Assembly: GCA_015680685.1 (NCBI GenBank)
Contig: MNCI01008319.1
Coordinates: 45,367-88,329, forward strand
Direction of reading: 5' to 3'
From: Gnetum montanum
Lineage: Eukaryota; Streptophyta; Gnetopsida; Gnetales; Gnetaceae
DNA length: 42,963 nt
The translations under genes were made by a program, and so were the position numbers. Shown one piece after another: positions 1 through 8,334 of this stretch. Every line of letters begins with the position of its first letter. The first letter of the stretch is position 1. The notes under the pieces were generated by a model. It saw nothing but the letters and a program-made list of their open reading frames with translations, made no database searches and was not told the DNA's origin.

Positions 1-1017
1 TATTAATCCCGCTTGTTATTAGAATGGGGGCTATCCCTCATAGCTAAACAGTTGAGGACAACAAGGATTAATAAGCGATGACTGGGATCCTTGCATTTTG
101 AAAGTATTCTGGCTTGGTCATATTTACTCCATCGAGTTTCACACACTAGGCTAAAATAAGCATAGTGGGACAATTTATATGATGTAGTTCCCAGATAACA
201 AGTTGACCCACTATGATGTTTGAGACCATTAGATGGTATGCAAGGATTGGATTGTTGCTCTCCACAGTTGTGTTCATTGGGCCGGATTGTTGTTGGAGTG
301 TGAGTCGGTGGCCCTGATGGAGTTACATGAGGCATTGTGTTCGAAGGTAAGGGTGCACCACAGTGTGGGACTTGTGNGTGATTAGGATGTGACATCAAGG
401 GGACTTGTGGATTCTCTTTGGTGACGTCTGTGGGAGTTATCATGCAACGTGGTTGTACTAAGATCCTTGTAGATCTAATGAAAAATGGGAGTAAGAGTAA
501 TCAAAAGGGCACTCAAAGATTAATGCTGTTCTAGGGGGTTCCACTGGAAAGACATGCATCCATGCTTGAAGGTTGGCAGCTTCTTTGGATTCAGTATTTG
601 AAAAAAAAAGAAAGAGAAAAAGAAAATCAAAAAGAAAAGTGCCACAAAACAAAAATCACTCCTCCCTTGAATAAAATGCCAAGTGATCGTACGCCTTGTT
701 GTTATGGTACTCTCATAGTTGTTCATCATGGGATGAAACAATGCGATGTCACTGATTAGAGGAATGGACTTGGTCCTGATCTTGGAGCTACAGTTTAATG
801 ACACCTTAATCATGCTTTACATGCAAAATTTACTGTGCCCTGGGTTAGTTACCTCATGTCCTAATCTCTAAGATCCCTTTCTATAGTTCATCTCATCTCA
901 CTGTTCATGTAATTGTAGCTCATGTCTTGTGTAGCATAGAATTTTCATCTCATTCCAGTGATATTTACATGTGTGTGTTTTGTGGAGTTAGTGTGGATTA
1001 CATTTAACCCTTCTAGT

Positions 1018-1086
1018 ACCCACGGACACTTTAAGTGTGGTTACACAAGGGCATTATAGGTCAGAACCTGCTTTGGGGAGGACCCA
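1018..1086 (+). other. Conserved non-coding block of the Athila-like family (E1 copy)
   Basis: About 70 bp beginning ACCCACGGACACTTTAAG and ending CTTTGGGGAGGACCCA. A clear counterpart lies in E2 at 13201-13270 and a more diverged one in E3 at 36789-36857 (minus). It has no shared reading frame and sits at the same place in the spacer in all three, so it may be a structured RNA or regulatory element. Function is unknown. Confidence 0.6.
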
Positions 1087-1405
1087 ATTGTGTAATCTTT
1101 TGTAGTTCTCACTTATTACATCGCTCACACATGCCATTTCTTACCCTCAGCATAATTTCTCAATAATTTTCTTTCCCTACTATTATCCCTCTGAATTTTA
1201 ACGTTCCAATGTACCATTACATACCCTTTTTCTTACCACCCAAGGTTTTATTGATAAAATCCACACCATCATCATTAATTGTGCCTCTGGACATAATGGA
1301 ATTTCCCTAGACCTCCTTGATAATAGCTAATGTTCTCAATTTCCAATGTTAATTTCAAGAAAATCCCTTCAAAATTCGATCTTTTTGTTGTGCCTCACAT
1401 CACTA

Positions 1406-1500
1406 GGGACGAGATATTGCATATGCGATATCATGTCCCATGTGATATCACGTACGTGATGTATTGTACGCGATATCTCGTCCCCGTTGCCTATAAATAG
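1406..1500 (+). promoter_or_regulatory. Internal palindromic promoter-like module with TATA box (E1)
   Basis: Perfect 12-bp inverted arms GGGACGAGATAT (1406-1417) and ATATCTCGTCCC (1473-1484) enclose GATATC units and a central 14-bp perfect palindrome ATCACGTACGTGAT (1447-1460). A TATAAAT box follows at 1492-1498. The arrangement copies that of the LTR promoter of the same element (4875-4965: CGATATCG units, then TATAAATA). Its place about 470 bp before the ATG of the extra ORF suggests an internal promoter. Promoter activity is inferred. Confidence 0.5.
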
Positions 1501-1670
1501 GTCACCCCCGCAACACTTAGCACCATTTTTTCATTCACATAGGGGGAGTTTTTGAAATTTTTCTTTGTGACTTGCGATTGATTGACCCTTACTTTTCTCA
1601 CTATATCTCACTCGCTGGTACTTTGATTTTAATTCCATTTAAACTTGCTTGGACCTGGAGTGTTCAGCTT

Positions 1671-1681
1671 AGTCGTGGGGG
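1671..1681 (+). other. Internal PPT-like sequence (E1)
   Basis: AGTCGTGGGGG is identical to the core of the true polypurine tract just before the 3' LTR (4862-4872). A matching internal copy exists in E2 (13450-13460). It could be a second plus-strand primer site or a leftover of recombination. Confidence 0.4.
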
Positions 1682-1940
1682 AGACACTTGCTGAAAAGTG
1701 CCTAAATTTTTTTGAAATTTATCATCACCCAAAGGACATTAGCTAGGGTAATTAACTATAACACTTAAAGTAATTGTGCCTAAAAATCATTTAATCCCTA
1801 GGTATACTGGGAAACTAAAATGGAAACTGCCTAAGTCACAGGTCTTATTATTACAAACTTTCAGGCACTTTCACACGTGATAACATAAGATCATTAATTA
1901 AGGCAAGTAGTAAGGTATAACTTAACTTCAAAAACTACCT

Positions 1941-1968
1941 TACTAACGCTTAGCCCATGTGATTGTAG
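1941..1968 (+). promoter_or_regulatory. Splice-acceptor-like site abutting the extra ORF ATG (E1)
   Basis: TACTAAC at 1941-1947 matches the branch-point consensus. It is followed about 20 nt later by GATTGTAG, whose AG (1967-1968) directly precedes ATGGC. E3 has the same design (CTAAC ... GATTATAG then ATGGC) and E2 has GTGTGTGCAG then ATGGC. This fits an intron 3' end used to make a spliced mRNA for the extra ORF. No donor was identified. Confidence 0.5.
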
Positions 1969-4424
1969 ATGGCCTCGAAATGTGGACAACAGGAAGGTCC
2001 TACCCAAGGTGGAAGCAAACGAGCTCGGAGAGGTAGAAGACAAAGACCTGCCGAACAACATGCAAAATAGGAGGAGCAATCATTCAGCATTCATCAAGAT
2101 GAACCTCTTACCGAATAGTCTGGGCAGGCAGAAGGAGGAGTTTCTCCAGTGCCTGAACAAGGACAATAGCTCACGTTGCCCCAAGATTGTGTTCAAGCTA
2201 TCCATGAGAAGTCCACATTCGCTGTGGTGATTGTGGAATTAAAATTTCAATCATTCATAGAGTTCGCCCCTAAGGCCATTAGGGATCACCTCAAAGGATC
2301 CCCATTATGGCCTATCCTCTCTGAAAGCGGTGCTTGGTACCTAGGAGAGACGTACCAATTTTGGCATAATAGGGAGCAAGGTACCACTGTGAATATTTGT
2401 GGTGTGATAGTTGACTTCTCTGTGTAGGCCATTTTGGAAGTGTTAAACATTCCGAATACAAGGCCCCAAGTTGCTCGGTTATCCATCCATTCAGACCTTG
2501 ATGTGCGAAAGAATTGGTTAGAGAAGGCTTATGGTAGGGATAAAGCATTTGGTGAATTAACGACGGAAGAGAGGGTTTATTTCAAAATTGGAACATATCA
2601 CCTCTTCCCCACAAAGGGCCTCAAAAGAATATCAATGTATGCGGCTAGAGGATGTGCAGTGTTGATGGAAAAGGTTAACGCTAACCTACCCCATCTATAT
2701 TTGACGGAGATCCTGAGGCGGTTCAAAGAATGAAAGACAGGGAAGATGGCACTGCCTATCCCCTATCTTATCAGAAAGCTTTGTCGACATGCTGGTATTC
2801 GGGGATGCACCAATGATGTCCTCTGAAAAGCCCAAAATACTTCATATGTTGAATTACTAAAGGTGCTAGCTCCAAGAAAAAGCACTGGCAAAGAGCTAGG
2901 ACCAGGATAAGAAGAAGAACATATGGCTAGACCCAGTCAACCTCCAGCCACGGGTTCCAGCCAACAATAGGAAGTAGGGCCTAACACAAGCTAGGATCAA
3001 CCACCACCACCACAAGACTACAGACCGTTGATGAGCCATCTTAGGGCCATCACTGAGACGGTCAGTTGGGGAAGTCGTGATGATGAAAACCTCTTCTGTG
3101 TCATCGATGATGCCAGGCAGCCTATTGTTTCATTGGATCACACAAGGGGGGAAGTATCCATTCACACAAGAGGAGGGGAAAGTAGATGGTCACAACAGAT
3201 CTCAGGTAACATGGCATCTTTCCAGGTGCAATTAGAGACTGGTGAAGGGGCCATTCTGGTGGTCATGCAACAATAGAATGTCATAGGAGCTGCAGATGTG
3301 GTCGTAGACCACATGAAAGAATCCTTCAACATACCTATTGCGCCACTGGTAGAGAGTACAGGATGCTCAAAATTTGGCCGGAACCTCAATGACTTCTGCG
3401 GAACATGAGGATGCGCTTGGTAGATTGCTTCAAAAAGGGCAAGTAATGACGTCCCTGTTCGACATCCCTCAAGATGTAACAACAATTTAGTTAGACCTCA
3501 TTTCCAAAAAGGGGAAGCTGATCTTAATAGAAGTAAGGGAAGAGCATGCTAAAGTTGAAGTGTAGAAACTATAAGAGCAGCTTGTGGCCTTACAAGCAGC
3601 ACAGCGGGACCCTTTGCAATTTGTTCCCGTAGACCAGCTAGAAAACTTTAGAATCGAGCAACTAACAAAGTTAATTTTAGAGAATAAAAGGATGGTGGAT
3701 GAAAAGGAGAAGGCTATTTGGGATGCCTCCGTAGCACAAGCGCAAACGCATGCACATTTTAAGGCACTCAAAGCTTTACAGGAAGAAAACAAGCAGATGG
3801 TTGCAAACAATCTTCGATTGACCATTGTAGAAAAGCAAAAGAACATTCTCGATGAACACTTTCATCAATTACAAGAAAAATTCATCCAAGTCAACCATGA
3901 CGTGAGCCATTTAGCTAAAGAAAATCAAACCCTCTTGATGGAGGAGGTACATGCCATTCGTCAAAAGTTAGCAATTGAGATAAGCGCATGGTAGAAGGAG
4001 GCTAAACGACATGAGAAGCTAAAGGAGCACTTTTGCGATTAGGTGGGGATGTATAAACAGATCCTTGAAAAGGAGATCCATATGGCCAAGGCCCAAATCA
4101 ACACTATTAGTGCTTAACACACTGATTGGTGGGCCATATTGGACACATATGCCTTCGCCCACCAAGTGGGAGTTAAGAGTTGGGACTTGCAGATTCAAGA
4201 CTTGACAGAGTACATGGAGTAGAAAAACCTAAGATATTCCAACCATGCCATGTTAATATCAGGGTGCCCAAGGTCAGAGTTCGAGCAGTAGGTAGCAACC
4301 ATCCACATCAAATACGAAGCAGAATTTGCAGAATGTAAGAAGTTGTTGGAAAAACTAGATGTTGCAAATTCTGAACTTGAGGTGGTAAAAGCTAACTACC
4401 AGGGACAAAAATATGTTGCAAAAG
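1969..4424 (+). pseudogene. Extra (envelope-position) ORF of Athila-like element E1, decayed
   Basis: Starting at ATGGCCTCG, the coding trace runs about 2.4 kb with many in-frame stops (for example near 2067, 2427, 2731, 3274 and 3483). The first part carries a block around 2575-2730 with the motif ERVYFKIGTYHL, matching VYFKIVAYHL in the E3 copy. This resembles the family Pfam calls putative plant transposon protein (PF20167-like, from memory). The last part (about 3550-4420) is rich in Glu, Gln, Lys and Leu with heptad spacing, indicating a long coiled coil. No signal peptide or clear membrane segment is seen, so envelope function is not supported. The true 3' end is lost at the N join at 4425. 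The role is unknown; a structural or virion-associated protein is one possibility. Confidence 0.55.
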
Positions 4425-4616
4425 NTAAGCCAATTCTTTTGCAACATATTTTTGTCCCTGGTAGTTAGCTTTTACCACCTCAAGTTCAGAATTTGCAACA
4501 TCTAGTTTTTCCAACAACTTCTTACATTCTGCAAATTCTGCTTCGTATTTGATGTGGATGGTTGCTACCTACTGCTCGAACTCTGACCTTGGGCACCCTG
4601 ATATTAACATGGCATG
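4244..4616. repeat. Inverted duplication flanked by Ns (probable assembly artefact)
   Basis: Bases 4436-4616 are the reverse complement of 4244-4424, with essentially no differences over 181 bp. Single Ns lie at 4425 and 4617. The ten bases 4426-4435, read in reverse complement, continue the E1 coding trace beyond 4424. A perfect palindrome bounded by Ns is best explained by a short contig placed in the wrong orientation. Confidence 0.8.
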
Positions 4617-4617
4617 N

Positions 4618-4861
4618 TGCCATACTTCAACACCATAAAGCCTCAAAACCTGGAGCACAAGACAAAGAAAAGGCACCAATGGAGGAGCCACCGCCACCAG
4701 GAACTACATGAGTTCCAAATTTTTGTAGTTGTAGCATATTCTATGTGTTGTGTATTTATTTTGTTTCCTTCCCACACTGCAGCATCATTCATTTTTTTCA
4801 TCTAATAATCCCATACCTATCCACTTTGTAATCACTGTAACTCGAGGACGAGTTTTCATTC
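4618..4861 (+). other. E1 internal region between the extra ORF and the PPT
   Basis: Untranslated tail of E1. It shares the approach to the polypurine tract with E2 (13950-14006) and E3 (minus, 32867-32920): AATAATCCCATACC, then GAGGACGAGTTTTCATTCAG. Compared with E3, part of the extra-ORF tail is missing here, as expected if sequence was lost at the N joins. Confidence 0.5.
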
Positions 4862-4874
4862 AGTCGTGGGGGTA
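4862..4874 (+). other. Polypurine tract of E1
   Basis: AGTCGTGGGGGTA lies directly 5' of the LTR start TGATGGG. A purine-rich run here is the expected primer for plus-strand DNA synthesis. E2 (14007-14019) and E3 (32853-32866, minus) have the same sequence with one or two changes. Confidence 0.75.
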
Positions 4875-5688
4875 TGATGGGACGTGATATTGCATCAGCC
4901 GCGATATCGCATCCCCCACGATATCGCGTACACGATATCGCAATCTTCCGCCAGTTCTATAAATAAGAGGCGAATCTCCCTTGTTTCACACATTAGAGTT
5001 AGATTGTAGCTAAACTCTGGTAGTTTGATCCCTCCATAGATAGATTATTTTTCCCGTGTATGCCTGCAGTGTGGTGAATGTAATTGTACAACATTCTTTA
5101 TTCGAGTGTGACATACTTGGACATGCACATGATTGGAAATGAAGATCAAGATTAATTCATCATTGCAGCATTTACTTTGTTTATTTATTTATTTAATTAT
5201 TATTTACTGCTTTCCTAATTAGTCTCTCTCACCCTTATCTCATGTTAAACCGCGGAATGAGTATGACTTGATTACGAGCATTTAAGTGTGACTACTCGGT
5301 AACCCAGTGGCGTACCTAGGATCTGCACTTGGTAATCCCAGTGGTAGTCATGCACGAAGTCCAAGATGTGTACGGATAATCAAGGAACAGATGCTCATCG
5401 CACTTAGGCTAGATTATATTCTCTTACCCTCTCTCCTCTAGAGTAGTTAATATTACTTTCCATTGCCTTTAGGAGTAGCATTAGATTAGAAAACCCATCA
5501 TACACCTCACTCTGGACTAAACCATATGTGACAAATATAATACTAGTCTAGGTGGAAAGACAGCGAAATGCAACCTAAGGATAACTATCTAGGTGCCACA
5601 GCTAGTTTGTCTGCAGAGTTCGACCGGATCGCACGTGAAAATGCTCGTATTTGTATGGTTGAGTGTAGGGGTACCTCGCCACTCATCA
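4875..5688 (+). repeat. E1 3' LTR
   Basis: About 814 bp, starting TGATGGGACG right after the PPT and ending CCACTCATCA, giving TG...CA termini. The last part (GAGTGTAGGGGTACCTCGCC) is nearly identical to the LTR ends of E2 at 8163-8190 and 14759-14787. It holds a TATA box at 4958-4965. No 5' partner is in the window, so no target duplication can be read; the right flank starts GTACC. Confidence 0.85.
4896..4965 (+). promoter_or_regulatory. E1 LTR core promoter with CGATATCG palindromes
   Basis: GCGATATCGC (4901-4910) and two further CGATATCG units (4919-4926, 4933-4940) precede TATAAATA at 4958-4965. Equivalent units stand before the TATA box in both LTRs of E2. Repeated short palindromes before a TATA box suggest binding sites for a dimeric regulator; this is inferred. 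Confidence 0.55.
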
Positions 5689-5872
5689 GTACCTATATTA
5701 CAATTATTTCGAACTTCCAATACCCCCCACTCACCCTTATATATGGGGAGGTGTTAGAACCTAACACAATTTGACTATTGGTACATCTTAAAGCATATAG
5801 CTAATACAATGCCTTAGAAGAATTATAGAGCCAACAATCTCTACTAGTCATTAAACTTAATGTTATTTATTT

Positions 5873-6376
5873 TGTGACATTTCATTCTTGAATATCATGG
5901 AAATGTCAAATATACGTAACATTTGACATTATGGGCAAAGAATATAATAGGGAAATGTAAAAGGAAATGAAAAAAATGCTTTATTAATATGGAATAGTGT
6001 ATTTGGGTCATACTCTAAGGGTTCTTTTGGGTTATCTTCCTTTGGCATCAATCCCTTAAAAGCAATCTAGCACTACCACTAGAGTTAGACTTATAACCAG
6101 CCAAAACGTATGACCAATCACCTTTGTATCCCACTTCACTTAGCACCCATTACTCACCTTTACTAGCTTTGTAACCCATGTTGATACAACCTCTAATGCC
6201 TGGGCATAAATGCCTTAGGTCAAACTCCCAAAGGTCATGTCAAAAGACATGCCCATTAGTACAATACACACTTTCAAATCTTAATTTATAATGTGTTCTT
6301 TCAGGTCTTATTATAATATTTGTTATGAAGTGACACTATCTTTGTTATGGAATGGCATCATTTAGAAATGGGAATG
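5873..6376 (-). repeat. Solo-LTR-like repeat, copy A
   Basis: About 500 bp beginning TGTGACATTTC, homologous along its length to copy B at 20749-21235. Copy B is an LTR with a primer-binding site beside it on the minus strand, so copy A is read as an LTR of the same family in the same orientation. No primer-binding site or internal sequence is seen next to copy A, so it may be a solo LTR. Its right boundary is approximate. Confidence 0.55.
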
Positions 6377-6837
6377 TGACAATCTAATATTTCCTCTTAC
6401 CCTAGCTTTTGTTCATCCTCAAATGTGTCCATGATCTTTACTCCACCTCTAGTACTCCCACCATGCTTGACTACTCTAATGCTTTGATTTTTTCTTTTAA
6501 CTTAAGGTTAAATATCCTAATGCTCTTTTACTTATTATGAAAATGAAATATATTAAGCAAGAAAAATATCTAGGCAAATAAATTTTATCATGTTAATACT
6601 TACCTTATTCTCTAAGGTAATGACAAGGGGTAATTTCAAGATTTACTAACCACCAATCACTAGTCCTAACAAGAATACACTATGCACATCTTGTATCTCT
6701 TAGTTACCTAAGTGAAGGTAGGCAAATCATTTTTCCCACTTGTATTATCTAAAAATATTTTACCTTCCTAATTAAAATATAAATTAAATTATAAAAAAAT
6801 AACATGATCATAAATAAAAGAAAGATTAAGAAACTCT
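6377..6837. other. AT-rich intergenic stretch
   Basis: No coding frame, RNA gene or repeat was recognised here. The base composition is like that of the other spacers of the window. Confidence 0.5.
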
Positions 6838-7326
6838 CTAATCTTCATTAAGCTTTGGGATTAATGGAAGTAGTTGTAGTTCTTTCATAAGGGATATATG
6901 TTTTGATGGCCATGTTTGTAATGTTAGCGCTTGATCTTGCTTCTCAACTTCTTCCTTAGGAATTAACTCCAATAACTTGGTGACTTGAAAGAATTAGGTA
7001 TCATACCAAACATAATCTAGAGTCTTGGTGAAGAAGAATATTGATCCATCTTCAATAGTTACGACAACATTATTAGTAAATCATGGTTCTTGATGAATGC
7101 TTTCTACAAACATCATCTATTCTCAAATTCTAGGATTTGACTTGTCTACTAAAGACTCACAATAGACATAATATGCACTAGCCAATGGAATTTCATGATG
7201 AATTGATGGAAACATCTTTTTCAATTCAGTTTCCTCTTCCATCAACTTTTTTACTCTTTTGTATTTTAGGAATTGATGAACACCACTTTTAAATTTTTCA
7301 TTAAAATATCCATTAATGATAAATGG
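6838..7326 (-). pseudogene. Unrecognised decayed coding sequence
   Basis: On the minus strand one frame stays protein-like for about 163 codons, interrupted by only four internal stops before a final TAG (6838-6840). Readable segments include KSGVHQFLKYKRVKKLMEEE, then FPSIHHEIPLASAYYVYCES, VVVTIEDGSIFFFTKTLDYV and MKELQLLPLIPKLNED. The composition (charged and hydrophobic residues well mixed, codon-like third positions) is unlike random AT-rich DNA. I do not recognise the family. It lies just outside the 5' LTR of E2 and could be a fragment of a host gene or of another transposon. Confidence 0.45.
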
Positions 7327-7385
7327 AACTAGTTAATATTGATAAGATTTAGGACTAGCTTATTCTTCAAGCTTTCCTTGATTTG

Positions 7386-7390
7386 GTTAA
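7386..7390. repeat. Target-site duplication GTTAA, left copy (E2)
   Basis: GTTAA immediately precedes the E2 5' LTR and is repeated exactly after the 3' LTR at 14788-14792. Five-base duplications are typical of LTR retrotransposon integrase. Confidence 0.85.
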
Positions 7391-8190
7391 TGATGAGCCA
7401 CGATATCGCGTACGCAATATTGCATCCGCAACGCGATATTGCGTATGCGATATTGCATCTTGCCTCATCTTCTATAAATAAGAGGTAGCGCCCTTTGTTC
7501 TCGATAGTTAGAATTAAACCCTTAGCCAAATTCTTGCAGTTTAGTCATTCTAGAGTTAGAATAATTTCTGTGTGCCCACAGTAGGAGTCATAGAGTGAAC
7601 AGATCTTTATTCGAGCAATTTGTACCTGAGCACACATTTTTGTACGGCAATAACGATGAACTTTATGATAAACCTTGCAGCATATAGATTAAGCTAATTA
7701 GTAATTAATTATTATTAAATGTTTAACGCTTTCCTAGTTAACTAATTTCTCTCTCAACCCTTGACCCTCTTAGTTAAGTACACTCAGTATGCCGCTTCGA
7801 GCATGCGTGTAGCGCTTGGTAACCCAATAACGATTAGCATTTTGTAATCCTAGTAGTGTTGCACTGGTTTAGGATGTGTACGATAAGTGGGAATGGATAC
7901 TGGTGTTAGGAACAATTAGAAGCTAGTTAATGTAAGTTAATTACTTAGTTTTCTCTTCCTCTCCTTGTTAGTAGAAGACATAAAAAGGCAAAAGCTATAA
8001 AAATCACATACCTCAAGCTTACTTAACCATACAATTGTGACAATACAAGTAAGTTTAGGAAGATAATGATTGATTAACCCTGAGTGTTCCATTAAGGCAC
8101 GTAAGCACTTAGTCCTTGGAGTTCGACCAAATCGCACATGAAACGCTTGTATTCGTATGGTTGAGTGTAGGGATACCTTGCCACTCATCA
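7391..8190 (+). repeat. E2 5' LTR
   Basis: 800 bp by count, TGATGAGCC...CCACTCATCA. TATAAATA is at 7473-7480 after CGATATCG and near-palindromic GCGATATTGC units. It aligns to the 3' LTR along its length except for about 32 bp of extra palindromic sequence before the TATA box. Confidence 0.9.
7401..7480 (+). promoter_or_regulatory. E2 5' LTR promoter with palindromic repeats
   Basis: CGATATCGCGTACGC, then GCGATATTGCGTATGCGATA units, precede TATAAATA (7473-7480). The units are imperfect palindromes on the same theme as in E1. The 3' LTR has fewer of them. Confidence 0.5.
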
Positions 8191-8191
8191 T

Positions 8192-8209
8192 TGGTGTCGT
8201 TGTCTGGGA
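8192..8209 (+). other. Primer-binding site of E2 (tRNA-Asp-like)
   Basis: TGGTGTCGTTGTCTGGGA starts one base after the LTR end. It resembles the common plant gypsy PBS TGGCGCCGTTGCCGGGGA (complementary to the 3' end of tRNA-Asp) with C-to-T type changes that look like decay of methylated CG and CNG sites. Confidence 0.75.
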
Positions 8210-8334
8210 CTTAGTTGTTTGTGTCCTATGTGGAACATAGGAAATCATTCATATCATTAGAACACTAGAACAAACCCTTAGGGTTAATAGAAGAAAGATA
8301 AGATAATGGTACATTGCACACCAAATAAGACAAG

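Larger units (their letters stand above)
1..1968 (+). other. E1 internal non-coding spacer upstream of the extra ORF
   Basis: No convincing coding frame is seen; the minus-strand ORFs at 3-443 and 458-813 are low-complexity shadows. Blocks near 390-410 (ATGTGACATCAAGGGGA-like), 1018-1086 and 1660-1740 match the spacer of E2 (12550-13500) and, in part, E3 (36789-36857 and 37490-37510 reversed). This identifies the stretch as the integrase-to-extra-ORF spacer of the family. One N is at 377. Confidence 0.6.
1..5688 (+). mobile_element. E1: Athila-like Ty3/gypsy retrotransposon, 3' part
   Basis: This is the downstream portion of a Ty3/gypsy LTR retrotransposon that enters from the left window edge. 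In order it holds a non-coding spacer, an acceptor-like site, a decayed extra ORF with a coiled-coil part, a polypurine tract and a TG...CA 3' LTR. The same order is found in E2 (7391-14787) and E3 (minus strand, 32032 onward). E3 supplies the Athila-type integrase and RNase H that place the family. Gag and pol of E1, and its 5' LTR, would lie left of the window. Two N joins at 4425 and 4617 disturb the end of the extra ORF. Confidence 0.8.

Noticed and set aside
377-377. N at 377 and N at 15580 as contig joins
   Set aside because: No duplicated or inverted sequence lies beside them; they may be simple ambiguous bases.
3-443. Minus-strand frame of 146 codons
   Set aside because: It contains an N, has no known motif, and lies in spacer that is homologous to non-coding spacer of E2 and E3.
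458-813. Minus-strand frames rich in Phe and Leu
   Set aside because: They arise from a poly-A and AAAG-rich tract on the plus strand; low complexity.
3487-3846. Minus-strand Cys/Ser-rich frame
   Set aside because: It is the antisense of the coiled-coil part of the E1 extra ORF.
1969-4424. Extra ORF as a viral-type envelope gene
   Set aside because: No signal peptide, fusion-like segment or membrane anchor is visible; position alone is not enough.
8273-8290. Telomere-like AACCCTTAGGGTT
   Set aside because: A single short palindrome, not an array; expected by chance in 43 kb.
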